Assembly (NCBI GenBank): GCA_022843325.1
Contig: JALHNV010000030.1
Span: 1 to 37,723, forward strand
Length of the DNA stretch: 37,723 nucleotides
Direction: 5' to 3'
Source of the DNA: Pseudolabrys sp.
GTDB taxonomy: Bacteria > Pseudomonadota > Alphaproteobacteria > Rhizobiales > Xanthobacteraceae
Part shown: piece after piece, positions 25,361-34,652 of the stretch
Layout of the letters: each line of letters begins with the position of its first letter
Position numbering within the stretch: the stretch's first letter is position 1
Program-made: the position numbers and the translations under genes
The notes under the pieces: generated by a model
Seen by the model: the letters and a program-made list of their open reading frames with translations, nothing else
What the model was told of the DNA's origin: nothing
Databases searched by the model: none

Positions 25361-26776
25361 ATGCATTCGACCGGCGAGGACGCAAGCAGCTCGCTCTATT
25401 CGAACCGCGCCAATTCACGTTGGCCCGGCAAGCATGCTGCGCTTCCACAGCAGCGATTTGCGATCAGAATTGCAGCAATTTCCGTCGCGGTCGCGAGCGA
25501 CGTCTTTCTGTTGTTCGCCGCGAATCTGACGGCGACGTACATCCGTTTCGGAAATATTTCCGGCAGCACCATGAGCGACATGCTGGTGGTCGTAGTGCTG
25601 GCCTTTCTGCTGGCCGGCGTGGCGCTGGAAGGTTACCGGCTGAACATTCTCAAGCGGCCGGTTCAATCCGTTGTTCGCATGCTGTTTGCCCTGGCGATCG
25701 CCACCGGCTTTGCCTTCGCGGCGGCGTTCGCGTTTCAGGCCGGTGCAGTCTATTCCCGCCTGGAAACCGGCTACATGCTGGTGGCTGCGGCGGTCTATCT
25801 CATCGCTGCGCGCTTTGTGTACAAGGCGTTTTTGGACCGGCTGTCGGATGTGATCGATCCTTGCGTTCTGGTCCTGGGGCCGGCCCCGGAAGCCAAGAAC
25901 CCGCGGTCGACGATCGACCGGATGATTCCGCCGCAGCCACCGGACCTTGCCGACCCCGTCGCGCTCGAACGCACTTATGCGGAGATACGGCATGCCGACC
26001 GGATCATCCTGGCGATCGGCGAGAAGACCGAGCGGGCGGCGTGGGCCAGATATGTCCGCATGATCGGCATCGAAGCCGAAATCATCGAGCCGGACCTGCA
26101 GGACATTGCGGTGCTGGGGATGAGTCACTGGCAGGGCGCTCCGACGCTCATTGTCGCGCGCGCGGCGTTGAATTTTGGCGAGCGGGCGCTGAAGCGTGCG
26201 TTCGATCTGCTGGTTGGCGGCGTGCTGCTGCTGGTCACGGCGCCGATGCTGCTGGCGCTCATGGTTCTGATCAAACACGGGTCGCCCGGACCGGCCATCT
26301 TCGCGCAATGGCGCGTCGGCCGTAACAATAACCGGTATCGTTGCTACAAGCTCAGAACGATGTACGACGACATGCAGGACCTGCACGGCGAGCACTCGGC
26401 GGAACGCGACGATGTCCGGATCACGCGCATCGGAAAATTCCTGCGCCGCACCAGTCTGGATGAGTTTCCCCAGCTCTGGAATGTCGTTCGCGGCGACATG
26501 AGTCTGGTGGGTCCGCGGCCGCACGCGCTCGGATCGGTCGCGGCGGGTTCATTGTTCTGGGAGGCGGTGCCGAACTATTGGTCCCGCCATGCGATGCGGC
26601 CGGGGATGACTGGTCTGGCGCAGGTTCGCGGTCTGCGCGGCGCGACCCGGACGCGGCTTGATCTTGAGAGGCGGGTGGCGGCCGATCTGGAATACATCAA
26701 CGGCTGGTCGATCTGGCTCGACATAAAGATCCTGCTGCAAACCGCCCGCGTCTTGCTTCATCGCGAAGCGTATTGA
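25361..26776 (+). CDS. Initiating polyprenyl-phosphate sugar-1-phosphate transferase
   Basis: A protein of about 471 residues of the large WcaJ/PssY type. Four or five N-terminal membrane helices (roughly 25-165) precede a short Rossmann-like domain (about 170-260). The bacterial sugar transferase domain (PF02397) has the re-entrant helix from about 280, [19 protein letters not shown], and [19 protein letters not shown] followed by GPRP. Asp367-Glu368 correspond to the catalytic Asp-Glu dyad of monotopic phosphoglycosyl transferases. It starts assembly by moving a sugar phosphate onto undecaprenyl phosphate. ATG at 25361 gives normal length; the frame stays open to a GTG at 25241. Confidence 0.93.
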   Translation: MHSTGEDASSSLYSNRANSRWPGKHAALPQQRFAIRIAAISVAVASDVFLLFAANLTATYIRFGNISGSTMSDMLVVVVLAFLLAGVALEGYRLNILKRPVQSVVRMLFALAIATGFAFAAAFAFQAGAVYSRLETGYMLVAAAVYLIAARFVYKAFLDRLSDVIDPCVLVLGPAPEAKNPRSTIDRMIPPQPPDLADPVALERTYAEIRHADRIILAIGEKTERAAWARYVRMIGIEAEIIEPDLQDIAVLGMSHWQGAPTLIVARAALNFGERALKRAFDLLVGGVLLLVTAPMLLALMVLIKHGSPGPAIFAQWRVGRNNNRYRCYKLRTMYDDMQDLHGEHSAERDDVRITRIGKFLRRTSLDEFPQLWNVVRGDMSLVGPRPHALGSVAAGSLFWEAVPNYWSRHAMRPGMTGLAQVRGLRGATRTRLDLERRVAADLEYINGWSIWLDIKILLQTARVLLHREAY

Positions 26777-27119
26777 CGGGTCGCGCCGGCGCCGGCGCCG
26801 GCGATCGCGTTCGCATCGATTTTACGCGCAGCCCCGGAAGTTTCAAACTTGCCGCGCGGCACAATGCGGCGCGGCCGCAGTCGGTCGTCGAGCGCATTAA
26901 CATCATGCGCGTGCATGAAAATTTCTACTTGCTGCATTGCGACAACAAGGTCGCCTGCGTGCCGCCGCCGTCGTCATCAATGCGCGTACTGCGTTATTAT
27001 GTATACACGCATTTGCCTTTTGCATTAGAACAGCTAGGCTTGCGCTAGGGCGAAACGCGTTTGCAGTAACCGGCGACAGATCGGTGTCTGCAAAAAAATA
27101 ACACCCAAGGGAGGTTTCC
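26777..27119. other. 343-bp intergenic region without a supported gene
   Basis: It holds a GCGCCG triplet repeat near 26785-26804 (self-complementary) and, at 26995-27007, a TATTAT hexamer followed by a TGTATACA palindrome described separately. The rest is leader of tctC. One short open frame (26773-27048) exists, but it begins at a TTG inside the sugar-transferase stop, has no family features and looks spurious. No terminator with a T-run is visible. Confidence 0.6.
26995..27008 (+). promoter_or_regulatory. Candidate GntR operator upstream of tctC
   Basis: TGTATACA (27000-27007) is a perfect 8-bp palindrome with a GT-N2-AC core, which fits the general GntR-family operator pattern. TATTAT (26995-27000) directly before it could be a -10 box, with TCGTCA (26971-26976) as -35 at 18 bp. 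The same GTATAC core occurs just before the gntR gene (30406-30411). It lies 113 bp upstream of the tctC ATG. Confidence 0.5.
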
Positions 27120-28133
27120 ATGCTGACCAGCAACAAGATTCTAAGTGTCGGTGCCGCTTGTCTCGGCGGCTTGCTTGCATTGTCTCCGGCCCCCGCCAAG
27201 GCGTGGGAGCCATCCCATCCGATCGAAATCATCGTGCCGGCCGGCACCGGCGGCGGCGCCGATCAGATGGCGCGCACCATGCAAGGCATCATCACCAAGC
27301 ACTCGCTGACCAAGCAGCCGGTGGTGGTCATCAACAAGTCCGGTGGCGCCGGCGGCGAAGGCTTTCTCGACGTCAAGAATTCCAAGGGCAACGATCACAA
27401 GCTGATCATCACGCTGTCGAACCTGTTCACCACGCCGATGGCGACCGGCATTCCCGTGAACTGGAAAGATCTGACCCCGGTCGCCATGATGGCGCTCGAC
27501 GAATTCGTACTCTGGGTCAACGCCGAAAAGCCTTACAAGACCGCGAAGGAATTCGTCGACGCCATCAAGGCGGCGCCGGACAACTCGTTCAAGATGGGCG
27601 GCACCGGCTCCAAGCAGGAAGACCAGATCATCACCGTCGCGTTGCAAAAGGCCATCGGCAAGAAAATGATCTATATCCCGCAGGCCGGCGGCGGCGCCGT
27701 CGCGGTGCAGCTGGTCGGCAACCACGTCGACTCGACCGTCAACAACCCGATCGAGGCGGTGGCGCACTGGCGCGGCGGCAAACTGCGTCCGCTGTGCGTC
27801 TTCGACAGCAAGCCGATGCCCTACAAGGACGTTGTCGCCGACGGCAAGTCCTGGGCCGACATTCCGACCTGCAAGTCGGCCGGCCTCGATGTCGAATACC
27901 TGATGCTGCGCGGCTTCTTCATGGGGCCTGGTGTCAAGAAAGAAGCGGTCAACTACTACGTCGAGTTGTTCAAGAAGGTGCGCGAGACGCCGGAGTGGAA
28001 GAAGCTGATGAGCGACGGTGCTTTCAACACCACCTTCATGACCGGCGACGAATACGCCAAGTGGGTCGCCAATGCCGAGAAGACCCATGAAGGCCTGATG
28101 CGTGAGGCCGGCTTCCTCGCCAAGTCGAACTAG
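27120..28133 (+). CDS. tctC: Tripartite tricarboxylate transporter binding protein (TctC/Bug family)
   Basis: A 337-residue periplasmic binding protein (PF03401). A signal peptide ends near APAKA (about 28). The mature protein starts WEPSHPIEIIVPAGTGGGAD, the usual TctC/Bug opening with its ligand loop. VVINKSGGAGGEGFLDV and the central MIYIPQAGGGAVAVQLVGNH are also family landmarks. GGGAGG lies 7 nt before the ATG. It heads a C-B-A transporter operon. Linkage to oxc/frc suggests oxalate as ligand, by context only. Confidence 0.93.
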   Translation: MLTSNKILSVGAACLGGLLALSPAPAKAWEPSHPIEIIVPAGTGGGADQMARTMQGIITKHSLTKQPVVVINKSGGAGGEGFLDVKNSKGNDHKLIITLSNLFTTPMATGIPVNWKDLTPVAMMALDEFVLWVNAEKPYKTAKEFVDAIKAAPDNSFKMGGTGSKQEDQIITVALQKAIGKKMIYIPQAGGGAVAVQLVGNHVDSTVNNPIEAVAHWRGGKLRPLCVFDSKPMPYKDVVADGKSWADIPTCKSAGLDVEYLMLRGFFMGPGVKKEAVNYYVELFKKVRETPEWKKLMSDGAFNTTFMTGDEYAKWVANAEKTHEGLMREAGFLAKSN

Positions 28134-28166
28134 TCTCGCGGCAACACGCAGCATTCGAGGAAGTCA

Positions 28167-28682
28167 ATGAGTGAAACCGCACATGAAGCCGGTGGGACAG
28201 GTCCGTCCCACCGGGCAGTCGAGGCCGGCGTCGCCATCGTCATCGGCCTCTTCGGGGTGATCGCCGTGATCGGCAGCCTGCGGGTCGGTATCGGCTGGGC
28301 GGACGACGGGCCGATGGCGGGGTTCTTCCCCTTCTACATCGGCGTCATCATCATCCTGTCGTCGCTGGTCAACCTTTATACGGTGCTTTTCGCCACGAGC
28401 GGCGATCAGGGCCTCTTCGCCACCTGGGATCAACTCGGCAAGGTCACCTCGGTCGTGATCCCGACGGCGATCTATGTCGGCATCATGCCCTACATCGGCA
28501 TCTATGTGGCCTCCGCGCTGCTCATCGGCATCTTCATGCTGTGGCTGGGCAAGTATCGCTGGACGATCGCAATTCCGGTGGCGTTGCTGGTTCCGGTTCT
28601 CACCTTCTTCTTCTTCGAGCGCTGGTTCCTGGTGCCGTTGCCGAAGGGGCCGCTTGAGCGGTTGCTCGGTCTCTACGCGTGA
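28167..28682 (+). CDS. tctB: Tripartite tricarboxylate transporter small membrane subunit TctB
   Basis: A 171-residue protein with four hydrophobic segments (about 22-42, 52-72, 93-125 and 130-150), matching TctB (PF07331). The first helix region reads VAIVIGLFGVIAVIGSLRVG, and WADDGPMAGFFPFYIGVIII is the typical helix-2 start. It is the small subunit of the secondary transporter whose large subunit starts at 28802. It begins 33 bp after tctC with GAGGAAG before the ATG. Confidence 0.88.
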   Translation: MSETAHEAGGTGPSHRAVEAGVAIVIGLFGVIAVIGSLRVGIGWADDGPMAGFFPFYIGVIIILSSLVNLYTVLFATSGDQGLFATWDQLGKVTSVVIPTAIYVGIMPYIGIYVASALLIGIFMLWLGKYRWTIAIPVALLVPVLTFFFFERWFLVPLPKGPLERLLGLYA

Positions 28683-28801
28683 GGTCCGGGCTCTACGAGC
28701 GCCGTTTCAACACAACAAGAAGCGGGACGGGGATAACTCGTCCTGGACGACAGTAGGGGCAGTCGCGCCGGCGCATCGCCAGCGATTGAGGGAAGTGTCA
28801 A

Positions 28802-30316
28802 ATGTTCGATGATCTCGGCAATCTGATGTACGGCTTCTCGGTCGTGCTGCAGCCGCACAACATCCTTCTGATGGTGGTCGGCATTGTGCTCGGCGTTATC
28901 GTCGGCGTGTTGCCGGGACTCGGCGGCGCCAACGGCGTGGCGATCCTGCTGCCGCTGACCTTCTCGATGTCGCCGACCTCGGCGATCATCATGCTCTCCT
29001 GCATTTACTGGGGCGCCCTGTTCGGCGGCGCCATCACGTCGATCTTGTTCAACATCCCCGGTGAACCGTGGTCGGTGGCGACGACGTTCGACGGATATCC
29101 GATGGCGCAGCAGGGACGCGCCGGCGAAGCTCTAACGGCCGCCTTCACGTCGTCCTTTGTCGGCGCCCTGTTCGCCGTCATCATGATCACCCTGGTGGCG
29201 CCGCTGGTCGCAAGTTTCGCGCTGCGCTTCGGGCCTGCGGAGATTTTCTCGGTCTACTTCCTGGCCTTCTGCAGTTTCGTGGGGCTGAGCAAGGAGCCGC
29301 CGTTCAAGACCATCGCGGCGATGATGCTGGGCTTCGGTCTCGGCGCCGTCGGCCTCGATCAGGTCACCGGGCAGTTGCGCCTGACCTTCGGCTTCGAGAC
29401 GCTTCTGGGCGGCTTCGACTTCCTGATCGCCGTCATCGGCCTGTTCGGCATCGGTGAGATCCTGCTGACGATGGAAGAGGGGCTCAGCTTCCGCGGCAAG
29501 TCGGCCAAGATCAGCCTGGCGGTCGTGATCAAGACCTGGAAGGAATTGCCGCGCTACTGGCTGCTGTCGCTGCGCTCCTGCCTGATCGGCTGCTGGATGG
29601 GCATCAGCCCAGCCGGTGCGACGCCGGCCTCGTTCATGAGCTACGGCATCGCCAAGCGCATCTCGAAGCGCGGGCACAACTTCGGCAAGGGCGAGATCGA
29701 AGGCGTGGTGGCGCCGGAAACCGCGGCGCATGCCGCCGGCACCGCCGCGTTGCTGCCAATGCTGGCGCTCGGCGTGCCCGGGTCGCCGACCGCCGCGGTG
29801 CTGCTCGGTGGCCTGCTGATCTGGGGCCTGCAGCCCGGTCCGCTGCTGTTCGTCGAGCAGACCGAGTTCGTCTGGGGTCTGATCGCCAGCATGTATATGG
29901 GCAACATCGTCGGTCTGATCGTGGTGCTGACCTGCGTGCCGCTGTTCGCCGCGATCCTGCGGGTTCCGTTCAGCGTCATCGCGCCGATCATTCTGGTGCT
30001 CTGCGCCATCGGCGCCTATACCGTGAACAACAACTCGTTCGACGTCGTGATGATGCTGGTGTTCGGCATCGCCGGCTACTTCATGAAGAAGACCAATTAC
30101 CCGATGGCGCCGATGGTGCTGGCGATCGTGCTCGGCGACAAGGCGGAGGAATCGTTCCGCCAGTCGCTGCTGGGCTCGCAGGGCAGTCTTGGCGTGTTCT
30201 TCTCGAACGCGCTGGTCTCGACCGTCATGACGCTCGGCCTGATCGCGCTGTTCTGGCCCTTGATCTCGCGCGCCATGGACCTTGTGTTGAGGCGGGGTTC
30301 CGCCGCCCGGGCGTGA
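28802..30316 (+). CDS. tctA: Tripartite tricarboxylate transporter large permease TctA
   Basis: A 504-residue TctA permease (PF01970) with about 12 membrane segments. The first repeat has VGVLPGLGGANGVAILLPLT, the second LLPMLALGVPGSPTAAVLLG, the two glycine/proline-rich re-entrant motifs of the family. The stretch before the second motif reads VAPETAAHAAGT, where most TctA proteins have Pro-Glu-Ala-Ala-Asn-Asn-Ala, so two Asn are replaced. TTGAGGGAAG precedes the ATG. It is the transport channel of the TctCBA system. Confidence 0.94.
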   Translation: MFDDLGNLMYGFSVVLQPHNILLMVVGIVLGVIVGVLPGLGGANGVAILLPLTFSMSPTSAIIMLSCIYWGALFGGAITSILFNIPGEPWSVATTFDGYPMAQQGRAGEALTAAFTSSFVGALFAVIMITLVAPLVASFALRFGPAEIFSVYFLAFCSFVGLSKEPPFKTIAAMMLGFGLGAVGLDQVTGQLRLTFGFETLLGGFDFLIAVIGLFGIGEILLTMEEGLSFRGKSAKISLAVVIKTWKELPRYWLLSLRSCLIGCWMGISPAGATPASFMSYGIAKRISKRGHNFGKGEIEGVVAPETAAHAAGTAALLPMLALGVPGSPTAAVLLGGLLIWGLQPGPLLFVEQTEFVWGLIASMYMGNIVGLIVVLTCVPLFAAILRVPFSVIAPIILVLCAIGAYTVNNNSFDVVMMLVFGIAGYFMKKTNYPMAPMVLAIVLGDKAEESFRQSLLGSQGSLGVFFSNALVSTVMTLGLIALFWPLISRAMDLVLRRGSAARA

Positions 30317-30328
30317 CGACAATGAAGC

Positions 30329-30354
30329 ATGGGCCTGCGGGACAAACCGCAGGC
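30329..30354 (+). terminator. Hairpin after tctA (no T-run)
   Basis: A perfect 10-bp stem pairs GGGCCTGCGG (30329-30338) with CCGCAGGCCC (30345-30354) around a 6-nt loop. No T-run follows, so it may be a pause or mRNA-stabilising end rather than a full terminator. It lies 12 nt after the tctA stop. Confidence 0.5.
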
Positions 30355-30376
30355 CCGGTCCGGTCCCGGAACCCCG

Positions 30377-30412
30377 TTGCGTCGAAAACCCCGTTCTGGC
30401 ATATTGTATACC
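30377..30412 (+). promoter_or_regulatory. Candidate gntR promoter with GTATAC operator
   Basis: GTATAC (30406-30411, in TTGTATACCA) repeats the core found upstream of tctC. TATTGT (30402-30407) could be the -10 and TTGCGT (30377-30382) the -35, 19 bp apart. The operator would overlap the -10 box and ends five bases before the gntR ATG, which suits autorepression. Pattern evidence only. Confidence 0.45.
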
Positions 30413-30416
30413 AGTC

Positions 30417-31172
30417 ATGAACACCCGCGATCTGACCCCCCGCCGACCGAGTCTGCGTGGCCGCGCCCCGGCCACCGTGCGCGCGCCGTTGGCCCAGCCG
30501 GCGCTGGAGCCGATCGCCACCACGCCGAGCTTCAAGCACAAGGCCTATACCGCGCTGAAGAACGCCATCGTGCAGATGGACATCTACCGCAGCCGCGACG
30601 ACATCCGCCTCGACGAGCGCAAGCTGGCGCAGGACTTCGGCATCAGCCGCACGCCGGTGCGCGAGGCCATGGCGCAGCTCGAGAGCGAGGGCTTCGTGCG
30701 CTCGGTGCCGCGCCGCGGCATCTATGTCGTGCGCAAAACCAAGCGCGAGGTGATCGAGATGATCACCGCCTGGGCGGCGCTGGAAAGCATGGCGGCGCGC
30801 CTGATCACGCAAAACGCCACCGACGAGGAAATCGCCGGCCTGCGCAAGATGTTCACCACCTTCGTCGATGGCAGGCTGCGCGCACACCTTGACGAGTATT
30901 CCGACGTCAACATCGAATTCCATCAGAGCATCATCAAGCTCAGCCACAACGCCGTCCTGACCGACCTGGCGGAAAACCTGTTCACCCACATGCGCATGAT
31001 CCGGCGCAAGACCATCGTGGAAAAGGATCGCGCGGATCGGTCGATCCGCGATCACATGAACATCATCGAAGCCCTGGAATCGCGCGCCACCGATCGTGCC
31101 GAGGAACTGGTGCGTGATCACGCACTCGGTCTTGCCGCGCACGTGGCGGAATTCGCCGATTACCTGGACTAA
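30417..31172 (+). CDS. GntR-family transcriptional regulator, FCD (FadR-like) type
   Basis: A 251-residue regulator. A disordered basic N-terminus (1-38) precedes the winged HTH (about 40-110), with [20 protein letters not shown] as recognition region and PRRGIYVV as the wing. The FCD domain (about 120-240) has the expected metal-ligand positions: [20 protein letters not shown] and [13 protein letters not shown] regulators usually sense organic acids. No ribosome-binding site precedes the ATG at 30417, so the message could be leaderless. Only 28 bp separate it from oxc, so they are probably co-transcribed. A role in oxalate control is inferred from position and the shared GTATAC sites. Confidence 0.9.
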   Translation: MNTRDLTPRRPSLRGRAPATVRAPLAQPALEPIATTPSFKHKAYTALKNAIVQMDIYRSRDDIRLDERKLAQDFGISRTPVREAMAQLESEGFVRSVPRRGIYVVRKTKREVIEMITAWAALESMAARLITQNATDEEIAGLRKMFTTFVDGRLRAHLDEYSDVNIEFHQSIIKLSHNAVLTDLAENLFTHMRMIRRKTIVEKDRADRSIRDHMNIIEALESRATDRAEELVRDHALGLAAHVAEFADYLD

Positions 31173-31200
31173 GACCCAAGAGCCCAGTGAGGAGACGGTT

Positions 31201-32937
31201 ATGAGTGAAGCTGTAACGAAGAATGCACCGGCGGCCGAGACGGAGCAGGACCTGACCGACGGCTTCCACCTCGTCATCGACGCGCTGAAGCTCAATGGCC
31301 TCAACACGATCTACGGCGTGCCGGGTATTCCGATCACCGACTTCGGCCGCATGGCGCAGGCCGAGGGCATCCGCGTGCTGTCGTTCCGTCACGAGCAGAA
31401 TGCCGGCTACGCCGCCTCGATCGCCGGCTTCCTGACCAAGTGGCCGGGCGTCTGTCTGACCGTGTCGGCCCCCGGCTTCCTCAATGGCCTGACCGCGCTG
31501 GCCCATGCCACCACCAATTGCTTCCCGATGATCCTGATTTCGGGTTCGTCCGAGCGCGAGATCGTCGACTTGCAGCAGGGCGACTACGAGGAGATGGACC
31601 AACTCGCCATCGCCAAGCCGCTGTGCAAGGCGGCGTTCCGCGTGCTGCACGCGCAGGACATCGGCATTGCCGTGGCGCGCGCCGTGCGCGCCGCCGTGTC
31701 GGGCCGTCCGGGCGGCGTCTATCTCGACCTGCCCGCCAAGCTGTTCGGCCAGGTGATGGATGCCGAAGCCGGCCGCAAGTCGCTGGTCAAGGTGATCGAC
31801 GCCGCGCCGGCGCAGATTCCGGCGCCGGACGCGATCAAGCGCGCGCTCGATGTGCTGAAAAGCGCCAAGAAGCCGCTCATCATTCTCGGCAAGGGCGCGG
31901 CCTACGCGCAGGCCGACGACGCGATCCGTACCCTGGTCGAAAAGACCGGCATTCCGTTTTTGCCGATGAGCATGGCCAAGGGCCTGCTGCCGGACACGCA
32001 TCCGCAGTGCGCCGGCGCGGCACGCTCCACCGTTCTGAAGGACTCGGACGTCGTCATGCTGATCGGCGCGCGGCTCAACTGGCTGCTGTCGCACGGCAAG
32101 GGCAAGGCCTGGGGCGACGCGCCGAAGAAGTTCATCCAGATCGACATCGAGCCGAAGGAAATGGACTCCAACGTCGAGATCGTCGCGCCGGTGGTCGGCG
32201 ATATCGGCTCCTGCGTGAACGCGCTGCTCGAGGGCATGGGCGCCAAGTGGCCGGCCACGCCGTCCGACTGGGTCAATGCGGTCAAGACCAAGAAAGACGA
32301 CAACATCGCCAAGATGGCGCCGCGGCTGATGAACAACAACTCGCCGATGGATTACCACGGCGCGCTGGGCGTGCTGCGCACCGTCATCAAGGAGCGGCCC
32401 GACGCCATCCTGGTCAACGAAGGCGCCAACACGCTCGACCTGGCGCGCGGCATTATCGATATGTACCAGCCGCGCAAGCGTCTCGACGTCGGCACCTGGG
32501 GCATCATGGGCATCGGCATGGGCTACGCCATCGCCGCGGCGATCGAGACCGGCAAGCCGGTGCTGGCGGTCGAAGGCGACTCGGCCTTCGGGTTCTCCGG
32601 CATGGAGGTCGAGACCATCTGCCGTTACAACCTGCCGGTCTGCATCGTCGTCTTCAACAATGACGGCATCTACCGCGGCACCGACGTCAACACCGCAGGC
32701 TCCGATCCGGCGCCGACGGTGTTCGTCAAGGGCGCGCGTTATGACCGGATGATCGAGGCCTTTGGCGGTGTTGGCGTCAACGCGACGTCGCCGGACGAGC
32801 TCAAGCGCGCCGTCAACGAAGCGATGGATTCCGGCAAGCCGACTTTGATCAACGCGGTGCTCGACCCGGCTGCCGGCAGCGAGTCGGGCCGCATCGGCAA
32901 CCTCAATCCGCAGAGCAAGCTGACCAAGAAGAAGTAG
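31201..32937 (+). CDS. oxc: Oxalyl-CoA decarboxylase
   Basis: A 578-residue thiamine-diphosphate enzyme that converts oxalyl-CoA to formyl-CoA and CO2. The N-terminal Pyr domain has the catalytic Glu65 in [13 protein letters not shown], matching Glu56 of the Oxalobacter enzyme. The C-terminal PP domain has the ThDP/Mg motif starting [20 protein letters not shown] (Gly459-Asp460) and ending FNNDGIYRG. Length and sequence closely follow known Oxc proteins. The ATG at 31201 has GAGGAG upstream; in-frame codons back to 31096 lie inside gntR and are not part of the protein. The C-terminus ends in four basic-rich residues (TKKK). Confidence 0.97.
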   Translation: MSEAVTKNAPAAETEQDLTDGFHLVIDALKLNGLNTIYGVPGIPITDFGRMAQAEGIRVLSFRHEQNAGYAASIAGFLTKWPGVCLTVSAPGFLNGLTALAHATTNCFPMILISGSSEREIVDLQQGDYEEMDQLAIAKPLCKAAFRVLHAQDIGIAVARAVRAAVSGRPGGVYLDLPAKLFGQVMDAEAGRKSLVKVIDAAPAQIPAPDAIKRALDVLKSAKKPLIILGKGAAYAQADDAIRTLVEKTGIPFLPMSMAKGLLPDTHPQCAGAARSTVLKDSDVVMLIGARLNWLLSHGKGKAWGDAPKKFIQIDIEPKEMDSNVEIVAPVVGDIGSCVNALLEGMGAKWPATPSDWVNAVKTKKDDNIAKMAPRLMNNNSPMDYHGALGVLRTVIKERPDAILVNEGANTLDLARGIIDMYQPRKRLDVGTWGIMGIGMGYAIAAAIETGKPVLAVEGDSAFGFSGMEVETICRYNLPVCIVVFNNDGIYRGTDVNTAGSDPAPTVFVKGARYDRMIEAFGGVGVNATSPDELKRAVNEAMDSGKPTLINAVLDPAAGSESGRIGNLNPQSKLTKKK

Positions 32938-32951
32938 CGCAAGGGTTTTTT

Positions 32952-33041
32952 GTAGGGTGGGCTGAGCGTAGCGAAGCCCACGGCGACTATCGAATTTTGA
33001 ATTGGTGGGCACGGCGCTTTGGGCGCCTTTGCCCACCCTAC
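32952..33041. repeat. Intergenic palindromic repeat, family A (oxc-frc gap)
   Basis: GTAGGGTGGGC (32952-32962) and GCCCACCCTAC (33031-33041) are perfect 11-bp inverted repeats bounding a 90-bp element. Inside, GAAGCCCAC (32973-32981) and GGTGGGC (33004-33010) give further pairing. I recall TAGGGTGGGC-type palindromes as widespread in proteobacterial genomes. It ends 22 bp before the frc start. Confidence 0.8.
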
Positions 33042-33063
33042 GAGAGAGTGTGGAGCATCAGAG

Positions 33064-34536
33064 ATGGCCAAGAAGAAATCGAAGACAAAGGCGAAAGCCA
33101 AGAGCAGGCCTGCGTCCCAGAAGGCCGCCAAGAAATCCGCCAAGAAGCCGGCGAAGAAATCGGCCGCGAAGCCGGCCGCCAAGAAGGCGGTAAAGAAATC
33201 CGCCAAGAAGCCCGGCAATGGCGCGCCGCGCCCGTCTTCCAAGCCCTTTGGCCAGGACGGCAAGGCGCTGACCGGCGTGCGCATTCTCGACTTTACCCAC
33301 GTGCAGTCCGGACCGACCTGCACCCAGCTTCTGGCCTGGTTCGGCGCGGACGTCATCAAGGTCGAGCGCCCCGGCGTTGGCGACATCACGCGCGGCCAGC
33401 TCATGGACGTGAAGGGCGCCGACTCGCTCTACTTCACGATGCTCAATCACAACAAGCGCTCCATTACCATCGACTCCAAGCACCCGCAGGGCCGCCGCGT
33501 GCTCGACGCGCTGATCAAGTCCTGCGACGTGCTGGTCGAGAATTTCGCGCCCGGCGCGCTCGACCGCATGGGCCTGACCTGGGACTACATCCACAATCTG
33601 AACCCGCGCATGATCGTGGCCTCGGTCAAGGGCTTCGGGCCCGGTCCTTACGAGGACTGCAAGGTCTATGAGAACGTCGCGCAGTGTGCCGGCGGCTCGG
33701 CCTCGACCACCGGCTTCCGTGACGGCCCGCCGCTGGTGACCGGCGCGCAGATCGGCGACTCCGGCACCGGCCTGCACCTCGCGCTCGGCATCGTGTCGGC
33801 GCTCTATCAGCGCATCCGCACCGGCCGCGGCCAAAAGGTGCTGTGCGCGATGCAGGACGGCGTGCTCAACCTCGCCCGCGTCAAGCTGCGCGACCAGCAG
33901 CGCCTCAAGCACGGTCCGCTTACCGAATACTCGCAGTACGGCGAAGGCATTCCGTTCGGTGACGCGGTGCCCCGCGCCGGCAACGACTCGGGCGGCGGCC
34001 AGCCCGGCCGCATTCTCAAGTGCAAGGGCGCGCCGGAAGATCCGAACGCCTACATTTACTTCATCACCCAGGCGCCGGTCTGGGGCCCGATCTGCGACCT
34101 GATCGGCGAGCCGACCTGGAAGACCGATCCGGAATACGCCACGCCGAAGGCGCGGCTGCCGAAGCTCAACCAGATTTTCGAGCGTATCGAGCAGTGGACC
34201 ATGACCATGACCAAGTTCGAGGTCATGAACGCCTGCAACGCAGTCGACATTCCGGTCGGTCCGATCCTGTCGATGAAGGAAATCGCCGAAGAGACGTCGC
34301 TGCGTGAAACCGGCACGGTGGTCGAGGTCGATCACCCGGTGCGCGGCAAGTATCTGACCGTCGGCAACCCGATCAAGATGTCGGATTCGATCACCGAGGT
34401 GGAGCGCTCGCCGCTGTTGGGCGAGCACACCGACGAAATCCTGACCGACGTTCTCGGCTTCAAGGCGGCGGAAGTCGCCGAGATCAAGAACTCCGGCGCG
34501 CTCAGCGCGCCGAAGAAGGAAGAGAAGGCGGCTTAA
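33064..34536 (+). CDS. frc: Formyl-CoA:oxalate CoA-transferase with basic N-terminal tail
   Basis: A 490-residue class III CoA-transferase (PF02515) that moves CoA from formyl-CoA to oxalate. The core begins at [20 protein letters not shown] (69-88). Catalytic Asp232 lies in [10 protein letters not shown], equivalent to Asp169 of Oxalobacter Frc. [12 protein letters not shown] and SLLGEH-like [11 protein letters not shown] are further matches. Residues 1-65 are an added Lys/Ala/Pro/Ser tail with SAKKP- and AAKK-like repeats, similar to histone H1 tails. No ATG, GTG or TTG lies in frame between the ATG at 33064 (GGAG upstream) and Val72, so the tail is really translated. A shorter Lys/Glu tail ends the protein. 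Confidence 0.95.
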   Translation: MAKKKSKTKAKAKSRPASQKAAKKSAKKPAKKSAAKPAAKKAVKKSAKKPGNGAPRPSSKPFGQDGKALTGVRILDFTHVQSGPTCTQLLAWFGADVIKVERPGVGDITRGQLMDVKGADSLYFTMLNHNKRSITIDSKHPQGRRVLDALIKSCDVLVENFAPGALDRMGLTWDYIHNLNPRMIVASVKGFGPGPYEDCKVYENVAQCAGGSASTTGFRDGPPLVTGAQIGDSGTGLHLALGIVSALYQRIRTGRGQKVLCAMQDGVLNLARVKLRDQQRLKHGPLTEYSQYGEGIPFGDAVPRAGNDSGGGQPGRILKCKGAPEDPNAYIYFITQAPVWGPICDLIGEPTWKTDPEYATPKARLPKLNQIFERIEQWTMTMTKFEVMNACNAVDIPVGPILSMKEIAEETSLRETGTVVEVDHPVRGKYLTVGNPIKMSDSITEVERSPLLGEHTDEILTDVLGFKAAEVAEIKNSGALSAPKKEEKAA

Positions 34537-34543
34537 CAAGGCT

Positions 34544-34628
34544 GTCATGGCCGGGCTTGTCCCGGCCATCCCGCTTAGGGACGCAGTGCCCGAGTTATCG
34601 GGATCGCCGGGACAAGCCCGGCGATGAC
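34544..34628. repeat. Intergenic palindromic repeat, family B, copy 1
   Basis: An 85-bp element bounded by GTCAT and ATGAC. It consists of two hairpins, GGCCGGGCTTGTCCCGGCC on the left and CGCCGGGACAAGCCCGGCG on the right, whose outer arms also complement each other. A second copy lies at 35586-35671. I recall this sequence type as common in rhizobial genomes. It fills the frc to formyltransferase gap. Confidence 0.88.
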
Positions 34629-34652
34629 AACAGAGTGATGGGAGAGAATTGA

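Noticed and set aside
26785..26804. GCGCCG tandem repeat as a possible CRISPR or microsatellite element
   Set aside because: Only about three units with no spacers; a similar run occurs inside the methyltransferase gene near 15904, so it is simple GC-rich sequence.
26773..27048. A 91-codon open frame after the sugar transferase
   Set aside because: It starts at a TTG inside the previous stop, has no ribosome-binding site beyond that and covers the candidate operator; composition looks random.
31063..33036. A 657-codon open frame on the minus strand
   Set aside because: It is antisense to oxc, which has a complete and conserved sequence on the other strand.
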